A stretch of 60,122 nt of DNA from a virus, in IMG/VR virus record IMGVR_UViG_3300046499_000358, positions 1-60,122 of that record; one strand, written 5' to 3'. The position numbers and the translations under genes are program-made. The notes under the pieces are model-generated. The model was given only the letters and a program-made list of their open reading frames with translations, searched no databases and was not told the DNA's origin. Below are positions 24,123 through 33,113 of the stretch, in pieces (position 1 is the stretch's first letter; every line of letters begins with the position of its first letter).

Positions 24123-26270
24123 TTATGCGTACAGCGGGAAGGTGCCGTTCATGTAGATCGAACCGGATACCGGTACAGCGGGTGTCGCTGCGGCCCTTGA
24201 GGTGCCGTCCACTGAATACACGGTAAATTCATCGCCCTGCCCGGTAATCAGAGCGCCAATCTGTGCGCCAGCTGCGCCAAATCCGCTCGCGAGCACTGCG
24301 GCGACGGGGTTGCCGATCGTGGCCGATGTGATCGCCTTGACTGGCAGCGGGGTAACGTACATGTTGCCGGTGCCGGTATGCCCGGACCATGACAGCGAGA
24401 TTGAATACGACGCCACACCGTTGTCGATGCTCATCATCGCTTTCTGGACCGAATAGGCTGCTGCCCCGGCGCTAGTCCTGCCAAAAACGCCCGGGGTAAA
24501 GGACAGCGTTTTAGCCCCGCGCATCACCTTGAAATAAAACCACTGGTTGAAGTTGGTCAGCAGAGCGGTAACGCCGCGCCCCAAGGATATCGAGGACACT
24601 TGCGTGGCAGGAAGCGACAGCATGTTCATGCTGCTTCCCGAAATGGTGCCGAGCACATCGCAGTCGATGTCGAGATTGTCCCATGTGCGGGCAGTCGTAC
24701 CAAGGTTCGCCCCCGAGGTGTTTTCATGCCCGAACCCAAACACGTTCGTTGCCCCGACGCTCGCATCTTTCCCGGTGACGTTCAGGTTGTCGAGTGTCAC
24801 GCGGGCGCGCACGTTGCCGATTGACCCGGCAGCTTCGTTCTGTTGGTGGTAGAAATAGACGATGTTGCTGTGCGCCTCGCAGCCCGTGACCTTGACGCGC
24901 ACATCAATGTCCTGGACGTTGCCAGTGGTCTGCCCTTCGCAGGCGATTTCAACAAAGGCGTTCGACCCGACAAAGCCGGATGAGCACTCCAGCGTCAGGT
25001 CGAAGTTCCCCTTCTTGTGGCCGTAGGTAACAACCCCGCGCCGCACATCGCGGCAGACCAGCTTGGCATCAGTATCGACTGCGCCATACACGCTGGAGAA
25101 GCCATAAAAAATGCGTTCGCACACGCCCGTTACCTTGACGTTTCGCATGGCATAGAAAACCGGGCTGACTGCGCCAAGCTGGGTCGTGGCGTCCACCGTC
25201 ACAAAGCCCGCGCAGTCGCGCGCGGCTCCGTTGATCGTGACGTTGCCACAGGGCGCATCTGCCGTGAACGGGGCGCTGGCGAACAGCAGGAAGCCATAGG
25301 TGCCATTAGCCGAACTGGAAGTTCCGCCCGTCGATCCGATCAGGTAGCCCGGCTGCGAAAACTCCAGCCCGTCCGACGAAAAGCCGAGCGGATTCTTGAC
25401 TGCGAACGCGCTGGCGCGGCCCGCGGTGCAGGTGCAGTGGATTTGCGCGCCGTTGCCGATGAGTCGCATGCCTACCGGGCTGTCGATCAGAACGGCCCAC
25501 GTTGCCGACGCGACGGTGCCGAGGTCATAGGTAAGGTTGCCGAAGTCGAGCGTGCCGCCAACTTTGCAGGCATTGACCGCTGCTTGCACGATGGTGCGAT
25601 CATTGCCCGCGCCGATTACGCCGAACCATGACACCCGAGCATTGCCCGAGAATTGCCGCTTCCAGCGCACGCTGCCCGCTGTGACGATGACCGTGCCGCC
25701 ATTATCGGCGGTCGTGGTGTCGTGATCGTCGCGCACGAACAGCCCCGCAATCCCCGATGGCGCAGCCGCCCCAAGGTAACCCGTTACATACACGCTCTTG
25801 CGCGCCCCCGCATACGCCCGCAGCGCCGTATAGTCTGCCAGTTGCAGGGCCGAGAGGTCGGCGGCGTTGGCGGTGATGTTGCCGGTGTTCGCGTTGATCG
25901 CCGCCGCGTTGGCATCAATCTTGGCCTGCACGGTCGAACCGTCCGAGGTGCCTACCGTCGCCGCCCCGCCCGCTGCCGCCAGTTGCGCCAGCGTGGCAGG
26001 CAGTGCATCTGCCGGGTCGTACAGGGAGAAATCAGTAACGCCTCCCGCCGTGAAGCCGACACCCGATGCGCTCCACGAATAGCGCCCATTGGCAGCATAA
26101 AAGGAGAAGTTCGACAGCGCATCGGTCATCAGCGGGTTGGCCATCGGCTTCGTTACGTCATTGGCCGAGTAAAGCTGCGCCAGCGCCCCGGTGCTATCCG
26201 TGACCGCCACCGTGGCGAATGCAAACGCATTGCCGCGCGAATCCGCGATGTTCGAACTGTACTTTTGCAT
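24123..26270 (-). CDS. Tailspike / receptor-binding protein
   Basis: A 715-residue protein. The N-terminal 75 residues (QKYSSNIADSRGNAFAFATV ... AANGRYSWSASG) form the head-binding type domain seen in many tail fibres. Residues 150-600 show repeated short beta strands with NVTINGAARDC-like turns, consistent with a right-handed beta-helix (pectate-lyase-like) spike. The C-terminal 110 residues are probably a trimerisation or receptor domain. Likely decides host range and may degrade surface polysaccharide. Confidence 0.7.
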   Translation of the reverse strand: MQKYSSNIADSRGNAFAFATVAVTDSTGALAQLYSANDVTKPMANPLMTDALSNFSFYAANGRYSWSASGVGFTAGGVTDFSLYDPADALPATLAQLAAAGGAATVGTSDGSTVQAKIDANAAAINANTGNITANAADLSALQLADYTALRAYAGARKSVYVTGYLGAAAPSGIAGLFVRDDHDTTTADNGGTVIVTAGSVRWKRQFSGNARVSWFGVIGAGNDRTIVQAAVNACKVGGTLDFGNLTYDLGTVASATWAVLIDSPVGMRLIGNGAQIHCTCTAGRASAFAVKNPLGFSSDGLEFSQPGYLIGSTGGTSSSANGTYGFLLFASAPFTADAPCGNVTINGAARDCAGFVTVDATTQLGAVSPVFYAMRNVKVTGVCERIFYGFSSVYGAVDTDAKLVCRDVRRGVVTYGHKKGNFDLTLECSSGFVGSNAFVEIACEGQTTGNVQDIDVRVKVTGCEAHSNIVYFYHQQNEAAGSIGNVRARVTLDNLNVTGKDASVGATNVFGFGHENTSGANLGTTARTWDNLDIDCDVLGTISGSSMNMLSLPATQVSSISLGRGVTALLTNFNQWFYFKVMRGAKTLSFTPGVFGRTSAGAAAYSVQKAMMSIDNGVASYSISLSWSGHTGTGNMYVTPLPVKAITSATIGNPVAAVLASGFGAAGAQIGALITGQGDEFTVYSVDGTSRAAATPAVPVSGSIYMNGTFPLYA

Positions 26271-26300
26271 GGGTTCTCCTTGTATGCTGCCGGGTTGGTG

Positions 26301-26744
26301 TTAGGCCGCTTCCATGCGCACCGCACGCAGCCATGCATTGCCCTTGGGCGTGTCGGTCAGCACCTGGAACGGGTAGGTCAGGGCGGTTGCGCCGATCAGC
26401 TGGTTGCCCGATTCCGGGTTGCCCATGTCGCGGGTCGGCTGCTTGTATTTGGTTTCCTTGCAGCGCGCCAGCACTTCGACGTACTTGCGCTTCACGCGCA
26501 CCGGCACGCCGCGCAGGATCGGCATGCTGGTGCCGTTCACGTTCAGCAGCACATGCGGCGGCTGGTTCTCGTCGGTGGTCTCGGCAATCTCGATCTCGAC
26601 TACCTCGTTCATGAACGCTTCTTCGGAAATCGTCTTGTCGGCGTTGCCCATTTCGAGGTTCAGGACCGGCTCGACTTCCTGATCGTGGAACACTTCCACT
26701 TGTTCTGCCGGGGTGGTGCCGCCGATGGTGTCTTTGCGTGCCAT
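26301..26744 (-). CDS. Virion-region hypothetical protein
   Basis: A 147-residue acidic-then-basic protein. Middle segment (ILRGVPVRVKRKYVEVLARCKETKY) resembles small phage proteins found beside capsid genes and thought to be head-associated. Directly downstream of a terminator hairpin, so its expression may be attenuated. Confidence 0.5.
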   Translation of the reverse strand: MARKDTIGGTTPAEQVEVFHDQEVEPVLNLEMGNADKTISEEAFMNEVVEIEIAETTDENQPPHVLLNVNGTSMPILRGVPVRVKRKYVEVLARCKETKYKQPTRDMGNPESGNQLIGATALTYPFQVLTDTPKGNAWLRAVRMEAA

Positions 26745-26774
26745 GTTGTTTTCTCGCTTTGTGTGGTGGGAATG

Positions 26775-26801
26775 AAAAAGGGCACCTTGTTATAGGTGCC
26801 C
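26775..26801 (-). terminator. Intrinsic terminator inside the virion block
   Basis: On the minus strand: GGGCACCT, loop ATAACA, AGGTGCCC, then TTTTT. Perfect 8-base stem with a U tract. It separates the head genes from the tail genes and would set a high head-to-tail transcript ratio. Confidence 0.85.
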
Positions 26802-26828
26802 TTCGGGTACTACCGGACTACAGTGACG

Positions 26829-27362
26829 TTACGCAGTCACGGGCGGGGTGGCAGGCAGCACGCCCACGTTCACCGGGGTGTCGATGGTGATGCCGGTCGC
26901 GTTCCAGTTGCCAGTGCCGAAGGCCCACGTAGCGGCTGTGGCCGAGGTCAGTTTGATGACGGCATACGCGAACACGGTCATGGTGTCCGGCACCTGCGGC
27001 AGTTGCAGGACGGTCGAGTTGGGCGAGGTGTCGCTGTAGTTCGCCACCGGGCCTTGCACGACACGGGTGTTGCCGGCAGCATCGAGGCCGAACGCGAACA
27101 CGCAGGCCGAGCCGGTGTAGATCGTGGTCAGGCCAGCCGGAGCCTGTTGCGCGACCAGCAGGCGGAATGCTGCGCCAGTGGCAAAGTCGGTGGTCGGGGT
27201 TGCGCCGCCACTGATGGCCGTCTTGGTGTAGGCCTTACCCTGCACCAGATAGTCAATCGACTTGCCGGTGCTGATGGTGGTGGCAGCGCCCGACAGGCCG
27301 GTGAGACCGGCATTGCCGAGGGTGATGTTGCCGCCAGCGAGTGCGCCAGTGATGTTTTGCAT
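26829..27362 (-). CDS. Head decoration or fibre protein
   Basis: A 177-residue Gly/Thr/Ala-rich beta protein lying two genes after the capsid gene. The N-terminus NITGALAGGNITLGNAGLTG is repetitive. The central region (LLVAQQAPAGLTTIYTGSACVFAFGLDAAGNT) suggests a compact beta domain. Position and composition suggest a capsid surface protein. Confidence 0.5.
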   Translation of the reverse strand: MQNITGALAGGNITLGNAGLTGLSGAATTISTGKSIDYLVQGKAYTKTAISGGATPTTDFATGAAFRLLVAQQAPAGLTTIYTGSACVFAFGLDAAGNTRVVQGPVANYSDTSPNSTVLQLPQVPDTMTVFAYAVIKLTSATAATWAFGTGNWNATGITIDTPVNVGVLPATPPVTA

Positions 27363-27374
27363 AATGGTGTTCCT

Positions 27375-27602
27375 TTACGGTTGGGTATTGATGGTCACGG
27401 CCGTGGCGGTGGTGGTCGCGGCAGCGGTGGTGCCCGCGCCGGTCGTCACGCCGCCGTGCGTGTGGTTGTTGAAGTCGGTGCGCAACTGGTTGAACTGCGC
27501 GCCAAGCGCCGCCAGATCGCTCTGGATCGACAGCATCAACTTGACCGCATCGTGGCTGTTGAACAGGGGCGCTTTCGCGCGGGCGAGGACGGATTCAGTC
27601 AT
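27375..27602 (-). CDS. Small head-associated protein with NHTHGGV motif
   Basis: A 75-residue protein: an N-terminal helix (AVKLMLSIQSDLAALGAQFNQL) then NHTHGGV and a Thr/Ala tail. The N-H-T-H-G motif recurs in phage fibre and decoration proteins, where it can bind metal in a trimer axis. By position it may be a capsid fibre. Confidence 0.5.
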   Translation of the reverse strand: MTESVLARAKAPLFNSHDAVKLMLSIQSDLAALGAQFNQLRTDFNNHTHGGVTTGAGTTAAATTTATAVTINTQP

Positions 27603-27614
27603 GGCTGGCCCCCG

Positions 27615-28670
27615 TTACAGGTTCGAAGCGCAGACTTCGAGGCGCACCATGAACGACTCGTTCAGGCGCACCGCGTTGAACCAGGTCGAGGCGCCCACGT
27701 AGCCGAACATGCCCAGCGGGTTGGCGTGGTTGATGTCGCTCGGCTTGAGCACGGTCGGGGTGATCGCGCTCATGCCTTTCAGTGCGATTTGGCCCCATGC
27801 CGATTCAGCCACGATCAGCATCGGGTACACGTCGGCGTTGCTGCCGCCCACGGACACCATGCCGTTCAGGGTCGCGGAACCAGCACCGTAGAACGGGGTC
27901 AGCAGCGGCGAGGTGATGAAGCGGTAGCCTTCCATCGCGCCGATCTCGCGGTCGTGGATCGGCTTGAAGCTGCCGTAGTCCTCGACGCGGGTGAAGCCCG
28001 GCAGGTTGCGGCAGTCCGATTCGAGGTCGGTGTGGACAAACACGATGAACGCCGGCTGCACCGACTTGGTGCCGAAGTTCACGGACGGCGACAGGCGCTG
28101 GGTGACGCGCTTGGCACGGTTCGATTCCAGCACGCGGCCGCACTTGCGCAGCGCATTTTGCGTGACGGTGGTGTTCACCGACGAGCGCGAGGAACCGTTG
28201 GCGTATACCACCTGCGTACCGGCTTTCAGCACGCCGTAGCGAACCAGCTCCAGCACTTCGCCCATCGTCTCGCCCACCAGCTTGACCATTTCGTCGCTCA
28301 CCTTGTCCTGGTACATCAGGTCGGTCTTGCTGGTCAGCTTGAACAGGATGCCGAAGTTCTGCAGCGTCACGCTCACGTCCTGGAAGCTGATCGTGTTGGC
28401 GTTCGGGGTCACGCCTTCCTGCAGGACGAAGTTGTTGGCGTTGATCTGCGGGGTGCCGATGTACTGGCCGTTACCGATGCCCGAGCCCACGGTCGATGCG
28501 CCGAACGGCAGGGTGCGGCGGAACACGGTGGTATCGGTCGAGTTCTTCGGCTGCTCCTTCTGGTCGCCAAAGTCGCCCAAGGTGATGATCGGCTGGGCGT
28601 GCGAGAGCATGCCTTGGGCCGCGAGGATCAGGTTGCGGCTGCTGATGGTGCCGTATTGTTGTTGGCTCAT
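27615..28670 (-). CDS. Major capsid protein, N4-gp56-like
   Basis: A 351-residue protein with the N4 gp56 family pattern: FQDVSVTLQNFGILFKLTSKTDLMYQD near residues 95-121, then ATLNGMVSVGGSNADVYPMLIVAESAWG near the end. Starts behind GGAGTAACAC. Downstream of the scaffold gene, in the usual head-gene order. Forms the icosahedral shell. Confidence 0.85.
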   Translation of the reverse strand: MSQQQYGTISSRNLILAAQGMLSHAQPIITLGDFGDQKEQPKNSTDTTVFRRTLPFGASTVGSGIGNGQYIGTPQINANNFVLQEGVTPNANTISFQDVSVTLQNFGILFKLTSKTDLMYQDKVSDEMVKLVGETMGEVLELVRYGVLKAGTQVVYANGSSRSSVNTTVTQNALRKCGRVLESNRAKRVTQRLSPSVNFGTKSVQPAFIVFVHTDLESDCRNLPGFTRVEDYGSFKPIHDREIGAMEGYRFITSPLLTPFYGAGSATLNGMVSVGGSNADVYPMLIVAESAWGQIALKGMSAITPTVLKPSDINHANPLGMFGYVGASTWFNAVRLNESFMVRLEVCASNL

Positions 28671-28699
28671 GTGTTACTCCTTCAGGATTGATTGATGGG

Positions 28700-29548
28700 T
28701 TAGCCCCGGAACCGCTTTTCGGTGCGCGCGGCCTCGTAGTCCCACAGCTCCTGCGGCGTCATGTCTGCCGGGTCTTTGCTGCGGGGTGCTCGCTGGCCAC
28801 GCGGGACACCAGCGGCGGCGTCCAGCTTTGCGCTACGTTGTTGCAGGATTTGCTGTGCGGGATTGGCTTGCTTGGACTTGACGAACAGGCGCAGCATCTT
28901 GGCCGCGTCGGTCAGCTTGGCCGACTCGCCCAGCGCCTGAATGTCGGCCGGCTGGCCCTGCATCCATTTGTTGAAGTCGTCGGTTTTCACTTCCGCGCGC
29001 CAGTCGCCGTCCACGATGCCGTCCAGATGGGCGTCCACCGCTTCGGTGCGCACGGTTGCCGTTTCCTTGGCCACGAGTTCGGCCACGATCTTGTCAATCG
29101 CTGCCGGGTCGAGGGCTGCCGGTGGCTGGCCCGGATCGGCCAGCGCGGCACCATCAGGGCTTGGCGGTGCATCCTTCGCGGCTGCCATCGCCGCATTGGC
29201 GGCATTGAGCATTTCGCGCAGTTGCTTCTGCCCGTCATTGAGCCCGCCGATGTGGCCGGATGCGTTGCGCAGTTGCCCTTCGAGCTTGCTGATCTTCTCG
29301 GCCAGTTCCGCAATCGGGTCGGGCTTCGCTTCGGCGGCAGCAGGGGCTGCGGTCGGCGCGGGCGTCGGCTCGGTGTTGGTGGCGTCGGTGTTCAGCGGTT
29401 CGGTGGCGGCAGGTTCTGCGGGGGCAGGCGCGGGCGTGGGTTCCGGTTCAGCAGCAAGCGGCACGGATGCGGCCTGCAAATCCCCTTCTTCACGGCTCGA
29501 TGCCAGTTCGTCCCACAGTTTCTGGTCTGCGTCGTTTGACAAGTCCAA
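28700..29548 (-). CDS. Scaffold protein
   Basis: A 282-residue acidic protein, Ala/Pro/Glu-rich N-terminal third (residues 20-95), a coiled-coil section near residues 80-120 and a basic C-terminus (EARTEKRFRG), the classical scaffold profile. Immediately upstream of the capsid gene. The start codon is TTG at 29548 behind AGGGAGAAGCAAA; no ATG precedes in frame within the gap. Confidence 0.75.
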   Translation of the reverse strand: MDLSNDADQKLWDELASSREEGDLQAASVPLAAEPEPTPAPAPAEPAATEPLNTDATNTEPTPAPTAAPAAAEAKPDPIAELAEKISKLEGQLRNASGHIGGLNDGQKQLREMLNAANAAMAAAKDAPPSPDGAALADPGQPPAALDPAAIDKIVAELVAKETATVRTEAVDAHLDGIVDGDWRAEVKTDDFNKWMQGQPADIQALGESAKLTDAAKMLRLFVKSKQANPAQQILQQRSAKLDAAAGVPRGQRAPRSKDPADMTPQELWDYEAARTEKRFRG

Positions 29549-29565
29549 TTTGCTTCTCCCTAGTT

Positions 29566-29596
29566 ACTACAGCGGCTTGCGCCGCAAAGCTGTCAA
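29566..29596 (-). promoter_or_regulatory. Possible promoter before scaffold/capsid genes
   Basis: Minus-strand TTGACA (29591-29596) with TGTAGT (29566-29571), spacer 19 bases, which is longer than optimal. The intervening GCGGC-GCAA-GCCGC is a small hairpin. Weak candidate for a head-gene promoter. Confidence 0.3.
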
Positions 29597-29602
29597 CCGG
29601 GG

Positions 29603-29806
29603 CTAGGCCGGGTCAACGTTCCTTGCCAGGGCTTCCAGCTTCTTGGGAAGCGCCAGCAATTCCTTGAATGCGGAGATACGCCCCCGCGATACATTCGTTT
29701 GGTCGATGTTGGCTTTCGGGTCTTCGAGGCGGGCGCGCTCGTTGACGAGGCATGCCTCTATCTCGGCTTTAACCCGATGCCATGTTTCGTCGTTCAGTTG
29801 GGCCAT
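29603..29806 (-). CDS. Small charged helical protein
   Basis: A 67-residue protein, mostly helical and charged (ETWHRVKAEIEACLVNERARLED; AFKELLALPKKLEALA). Between portal and scaffold genes. Function unknown. Confidence 0.5.
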   Translation of the reverse strand: MAQLNDETWHRVKAEIEACLVNERARLEDPKANIDQTNVSRGRISAFKELLALPKKLEALARNVDPA

Positions 29807-29813
29807 GCCGGGG

Positions 29814-30101
29814 TCAGAAGCCTTCCCACACGATCAGGCTTGAACCCGTTGCGGCAGCGATGCACTGGAACGTGTTGGCCGGTGCGCCATTCGGGAACTC
29901 ATGCTTGTTCGCGCCAGCAGCCGGATAGACGAAGCCCTGCCCGACCACTGCAGCAGTCGATCCCACCGACACGGTTACGTCAGCGGTGCCGACAACCATC
30001 CACGCCAGATAGCGCCGCGCGCCGTTGGCTGCTATGGCCTGTGCCGACGATGCGGTAACGGGGACGATGGTCTGCGTGATCGAATACGGGGTAGTGGCCA
30101 T
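29814..30101 (-). CDS. Small beta-rich head-region protein
   Basis: A 95-residue, Val/Ala/Thr-rich, nearly uncharged protein predicted all-beta. ANGARRYLAWMVVGTADVTVSVG and NTFQCIAAATGSSLIVWEGF resemble short strand-rich phage proteins with a C-terminal VWEG strand found near portal genes. Possibly a decoration protein. Confidence 0.5.
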   Translation of the reverse strand: MATTPYSITQTIVPVTASSAQAIAANGARRYLAWMVVGTADVTVSVGSTAAVVGQGFVYPAAGANKHEFPNGAPANTFQCIAAATGSSLIVWEGF

Positions 30102-30104
30102 GCG

Positions 30105-32513
30105 TCAGGCTCCTTGTGCTGGTTGTACGGGTTGCGCTGCTGCTGCGGTATCGACGGCATGCTTGTGCACGTCCACCGCCAGCGTGGCGTGGTGCTGGCT
30201 CTGCTCCAGTTGCGCACTGGCGGCGGCAAGCTGGCGCTTGGTCTGCTCCTGAATCGCCGTCTTGGCGAGGTCGGCGCGGATTTGTTCGAGCGACAGCTTG
30301 TTCTGGTTGGCGTACTTAATCATTTCCAGTTGCAGCTCGTCCTGCCGCTCCTGACGCCGCGCTTCGGCGTTCTGCGTCTCGATTTCGCGCATCTTCTCGG
30401 CGTAGGCCAGTTCGCCCTGCACCTTGGCGTCGGCGGCTTCCTTGACCGCCCCGGCGCGCACCTGCGCCACTTGAAGCTGCGCATTGGCGCGGATCTGTTC
30501 CGGCGTGGCCTGCGGAGGTTGTGCCCCGGCTGCGGCAATCTCGGCGTCCGTCTTCATCACGGAATCCGGGTCGATGCGCTGTGCCTTCAAGACTTCCTTG
30601 AACCAGTTCTCCCAGTTCACCATCGGGGCGATCAGGCCATTGCCCGAGAACTGCCCAAGCTGGATCAGGGCTTGGCTCTGGATGTCGCGCACCAAGAGCG
30701 CGGAGGTGCCGCGCGCATCCACCTGGAAGTCGCCCTTGATCGCGTCGTCGTCCGCGTAGCACATATTCCAGTCGTAGTACCGGCGAATGTGCGGGCGAGT
30801 CAGCGAGTCATCGAAGCCCTTTACCTGCCGCGTGAGCACCACGTTCGAGGTGTTCTGCAACATAATCATGCCGCCCAGCGTTTCAGGCGCGTTGCCCTTC
30901 TCGCCCTGCATCAGTTCCGGCGTGCTGCTCTCCATGTCCATGAACTTCATGGTCATGTCGATGACCTTCAGCAGTTCTTCGCCGTTGTTCTCCACGTCGA
31001 AGGTGGCGAACGCCTTTTCAGCTTCCGCCATCGGGTCCGTCAGATACCACAGCTTGCGGCCCGTGATTTCGTTGCGCCCGTCCACCGGCACCACCTTGGT
31101 CGGGTCGAACACCACTTGCGGCCCGACCGACAGCGCCGCGTTATCCATCAACTGGCGCCATGCGGCATTGAGCACGCGCTGCTGGCTCTTGAGCAGGTGC
31201 GGCACGCCATAGCCCCAGCACGAATCGTCGGCGCGCTCCCACACCACGAAGTCGAACGGCAGGTCGCCTGTATCGAGCGGGTTCAAAAAGCCCTTGATGA
31301 CATGGCGGTTCACCACGATCACGCAGCCCGATACCAGACCGGTTGCGCCATCCTCGATCTTCACGCCGGCCGCGCGCAGGTCGTCGGGGGTGAACTCGCC
31401 CCAGTACTCCCACGCCTCGAACGACTCGTCGCGGGTCGCGCCGCCTTCGCGCCGCCGCTGCGCATCATGCTCATTCTCGGTGGCCTTGGTCTGCGGGCCT
31501 TCTTCGAGCACCAGCGAAATGTTCTCGGCAATGTAGCCCGGCTGCTTGGCCAGGTCGCGCAACTGCTTGCTGGTCAAGCCCTTTTTCTGGAACAGGCCGA
31601 TGCCGTTATGGACGTTCTCGCCGCATGCAGGGTCGGGGTAGATATCCCACGGGCTGACACGCTCGGAAGCGGGCTGCTTTTCCTCGACAATCTCCAGCGC
31701 CCACACGGGCGGGTTCGAGTCCGGCACCTTGCGCCATGCCTTGCGCACCCGGTTGACCACAATCGGGCCTTTCAGCACGCCCGTGCCCAGCACCGCCGCA
31801 TCGTGCAGCACCATGCGCAACTGGCCGTTGTAGTCGCACTCGGTCAGTTGGTCGTCAATGTGGTCCTGCATCGCACTGGCGCGCTGTTTGGCTTCTTCCA
31901 GCACCGCCGTAGCCGAAGCGACCGCCTGCGCGCCCGGAGTCAGTTGCGGCAATGCCTGCCCCGGCGCTGCCGTCATCGGCGGCTGGCCCGGCGCTGCTTG
32001 GGCTGGCTGCGGCTGTTGCGGCGCGCTCTGCGCCTGCACTGCGGCCAGCGCCTGCTGCTTGGCTTCCTCGTTGGCCTGCTTGACCAGCTTCGGATCGGGC
32101 GTCGGCTTGATGCCCCAGTTGCGGTCGTCGGTCGGCAGCAGCATGTTGGCCAGCCGCGCTTCTGCCGTATTCGTCTTCGGGCGCGTGATGTTGACGAACA
32201 CGCGCGAGCGGGTCGGCTTCTGGCCTGCCTCGGTGCTCGGGAAGCCGCCTGCGGCCACCGTGTCCATCATCGAGGTTCCGCCGTCGCGGTTGGCCGAGTC
32301 GCGCCCGTTGTACTGGTCGGTGTCCTCGGTCCAGCGCTTCTCGACGCCGCCCGCCGCACGTGCCGCCACCCATTCATCGCGGCGCTTGGCAAGCGACGCA
32401 CCCAACAGCTCCAGGCGCTCGGGCGCGATTTCCGTCATTTCGCCATCGGTCAGCGGATCGACGCCAAGCGGTTCGCCGGCATCCTCAATCGCTGCGTCGT
32501 CGTAGATGCTCAT
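30105..32513 (-). CDS. Portal protein
   Basis: An 802-residue protein in the P22-type size class, next after TerL and the HNH gene. Central region (residues 280-560) carries portal-like sequence (DSCWGYGVPHLLKSQQRVLNAAWRQLMDN; DLPFDFVVW), and the last 200 residues form the long charged coiled-coil barrel (EAKQQALAAVQ, EKMREIETQNAEARRQERQDELQLE) that ends in a Gln/Ala tail. Forms the dodecameric DNA gate at one capsid vertex. Confidence 0.85.
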   Translation of the reverse strand: MSIYDDAAIEDAGEPLGVDPLTDGEMTEIAPERLELLGASLAKRRDEWVAARAAGGVEKRWTEDTDQYNGRDSANRDGGTSMMDTVAAGGFPSTEAGQKPTRSRVFVNITRPKTNTAEARLANMLLPTDDRNWGIKPTPDPKLVKQANEEAKQQALAAVQAQSAPQQPQPAQAAPGQPPMTAAPGQALPQLTPGAQAVASATAVLEEAKQRASAMQDHIDDQLTECDYNGQLRMVLHDAAVLGTGVLKGPIVVNRVRKAWRKVPDSNPPVWALEIVEEKQPASERVSPWDIYPDPACGENVHNGIGLFQKKGLTSKQLRDLAKQPGYIAENISLVLEEGPQTKATENEHDAQRRREGGATRDESFEAWEYWGEFTPDDLRAAGVKIEDGATGLVSGCVIVVNRHVIKGFLNPLDTGDLPFDFVVWERADDSCWGYGVPHLLKSQQRVLNAAWRQLMDNAALSVGPQVVFDPTKVVPVDGRNEITGRKLWYLTDPMAEAEKAFATFDVENNGEELLKVIDMTMKFMDMESSTPELMQGEKGNAPETLGGMIMLQNTSNVVLTRQVKGFDDSLTRPHIRRYYDWNMCYADDDAIKGDFQVDARGTSALLVRDIQSQALIQLGQFSGNGLIAPMVNWENWFKEVLKAQRIDPDSVMKTDAEIAAAGAQPPQATPEQIRANAQLQVAQVRAGAVKEAADAKVQGELAYAEKMREIETQNAEARRQERQDELQLEMIKYANQNKLSLEQIRADLAKTAIQEQTKRQLAAASAQLEQSQHHATLAVDVHKHAVDTAAAAQPVQPAQGA

Positions 32514-32563
32514 GCGCCGCCAATCCCGTCTTGAATGGGTTTCGTCATCAGGTTGTGCTCCAT
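32510..32563 (-). CDS. Possible 17-residue leader peptide of the portal gene
   Basis: A short reading frame MEHNLMTKPIQDGIGGA whose TGA overlaps the portal ATG (ATGA). It could couple portal translation to upstream genes, but it has no clear ribosome site and might be chance. Confidence 0.2.
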   Translation of the reverse strand: MEHNLMTKPIQDGIGGA

Positions 32564-32567
32564 GTGT

Positions 32568-33113
32568 TTAGTAGCTAATCCCGGCGCGCGGGAAATACCA
32601 ATCCATATTCGTGTTCATCTTTTTGTTATTCCACTTGGCCGGAACGACCTGAAAGTTGTATGCGTTATGAAGGCCGGATGCCTTCCGATGATTTATCGGA
32701 ACGACGTGGTCAAGTTCCCACTTTCCGTGATCCATTTCCCCTCGCATTACACATAAGCGCCGCGCCTCACAGAATGCGAAATCATCTAGCTCGTTATCCC
32801 ATACGGGATGATTTAACAGTGCTACCCGGCGCTTGTGGGCATACTTCACAGATGCAATCCGACGATTTGTCTTGTCGGGGTTGGGGCCGAGACCATTTGG
32901 CCGGCGCCTCAATCCCCTTGCGCGTCTCTCTGCGCCCTGCCCTTTGGAATATTCTTCGGCGCGAACGCCAGGATTCCTCTCACGCCATTCCGCGATGTAT
33001 TCGACAACGCATTTCTTGCACTTATTGATGCGCCCATCTTTCATCTGCGCGTGTTTGTGAAACTGCTCCGCTGGCTTTTCGATACCGCATCTAATACATT
33101 TCTTCACGCTCAC
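32568..33113 (-). CDS. HNH endonuclease beside the terminase gene
   Basis: A 181-residue protein. N-terminal zinc knuckle CIRCGIEK ... CKKC (residues 6-35), basic middle, and an HNH core: WELDHVVPINHR (His-x-x-x-x-x-x-His) followed by HNAYNFQVVPAKWNNKK. The start is GTG in a GTGA overlap with terL (an earlier GTG three bases upstream is also possible). Local composition is more AT-rich than its neighbours. HNH proteins next to terL can be packaging cofactors or homing endonucleases; its free-standing position and composition fit either. Confidence 0.75.
   Translation of the reverse strand: MSVKKCIRCGIEKPAEQFHKHAQMKDGRINKCKKCVVEYIAEWRERNPGVRAEEYSKGQGAERRARGLRRRPNGLGPNPDKTNRRIASVKYAHKRRVALLNHPVWDNELDDFAFCEARRLCVMRGEMDHGKWELDHVVPINHRKASGLHNAYNFQVVPAKWNNKKMNTNMDWYFPRAGISY

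Noticed and set aside
26796-28691. 631-codon plus-strand open frame opposite the capsid genes
   Set aside because: The reverse frame carries recognisable capsid sequence; the plus frame does not match any protein style and spans several real genes.
29901-32534. 877-codon plus-strand open frame opposite the portal gene
   Set aside because: The portal frame has clear protein character, TerL-portal order and a ribosome site. The opposite frame is His/Arg/Leu-rich low-quality text typical of antisense frames in high-GC DNA.
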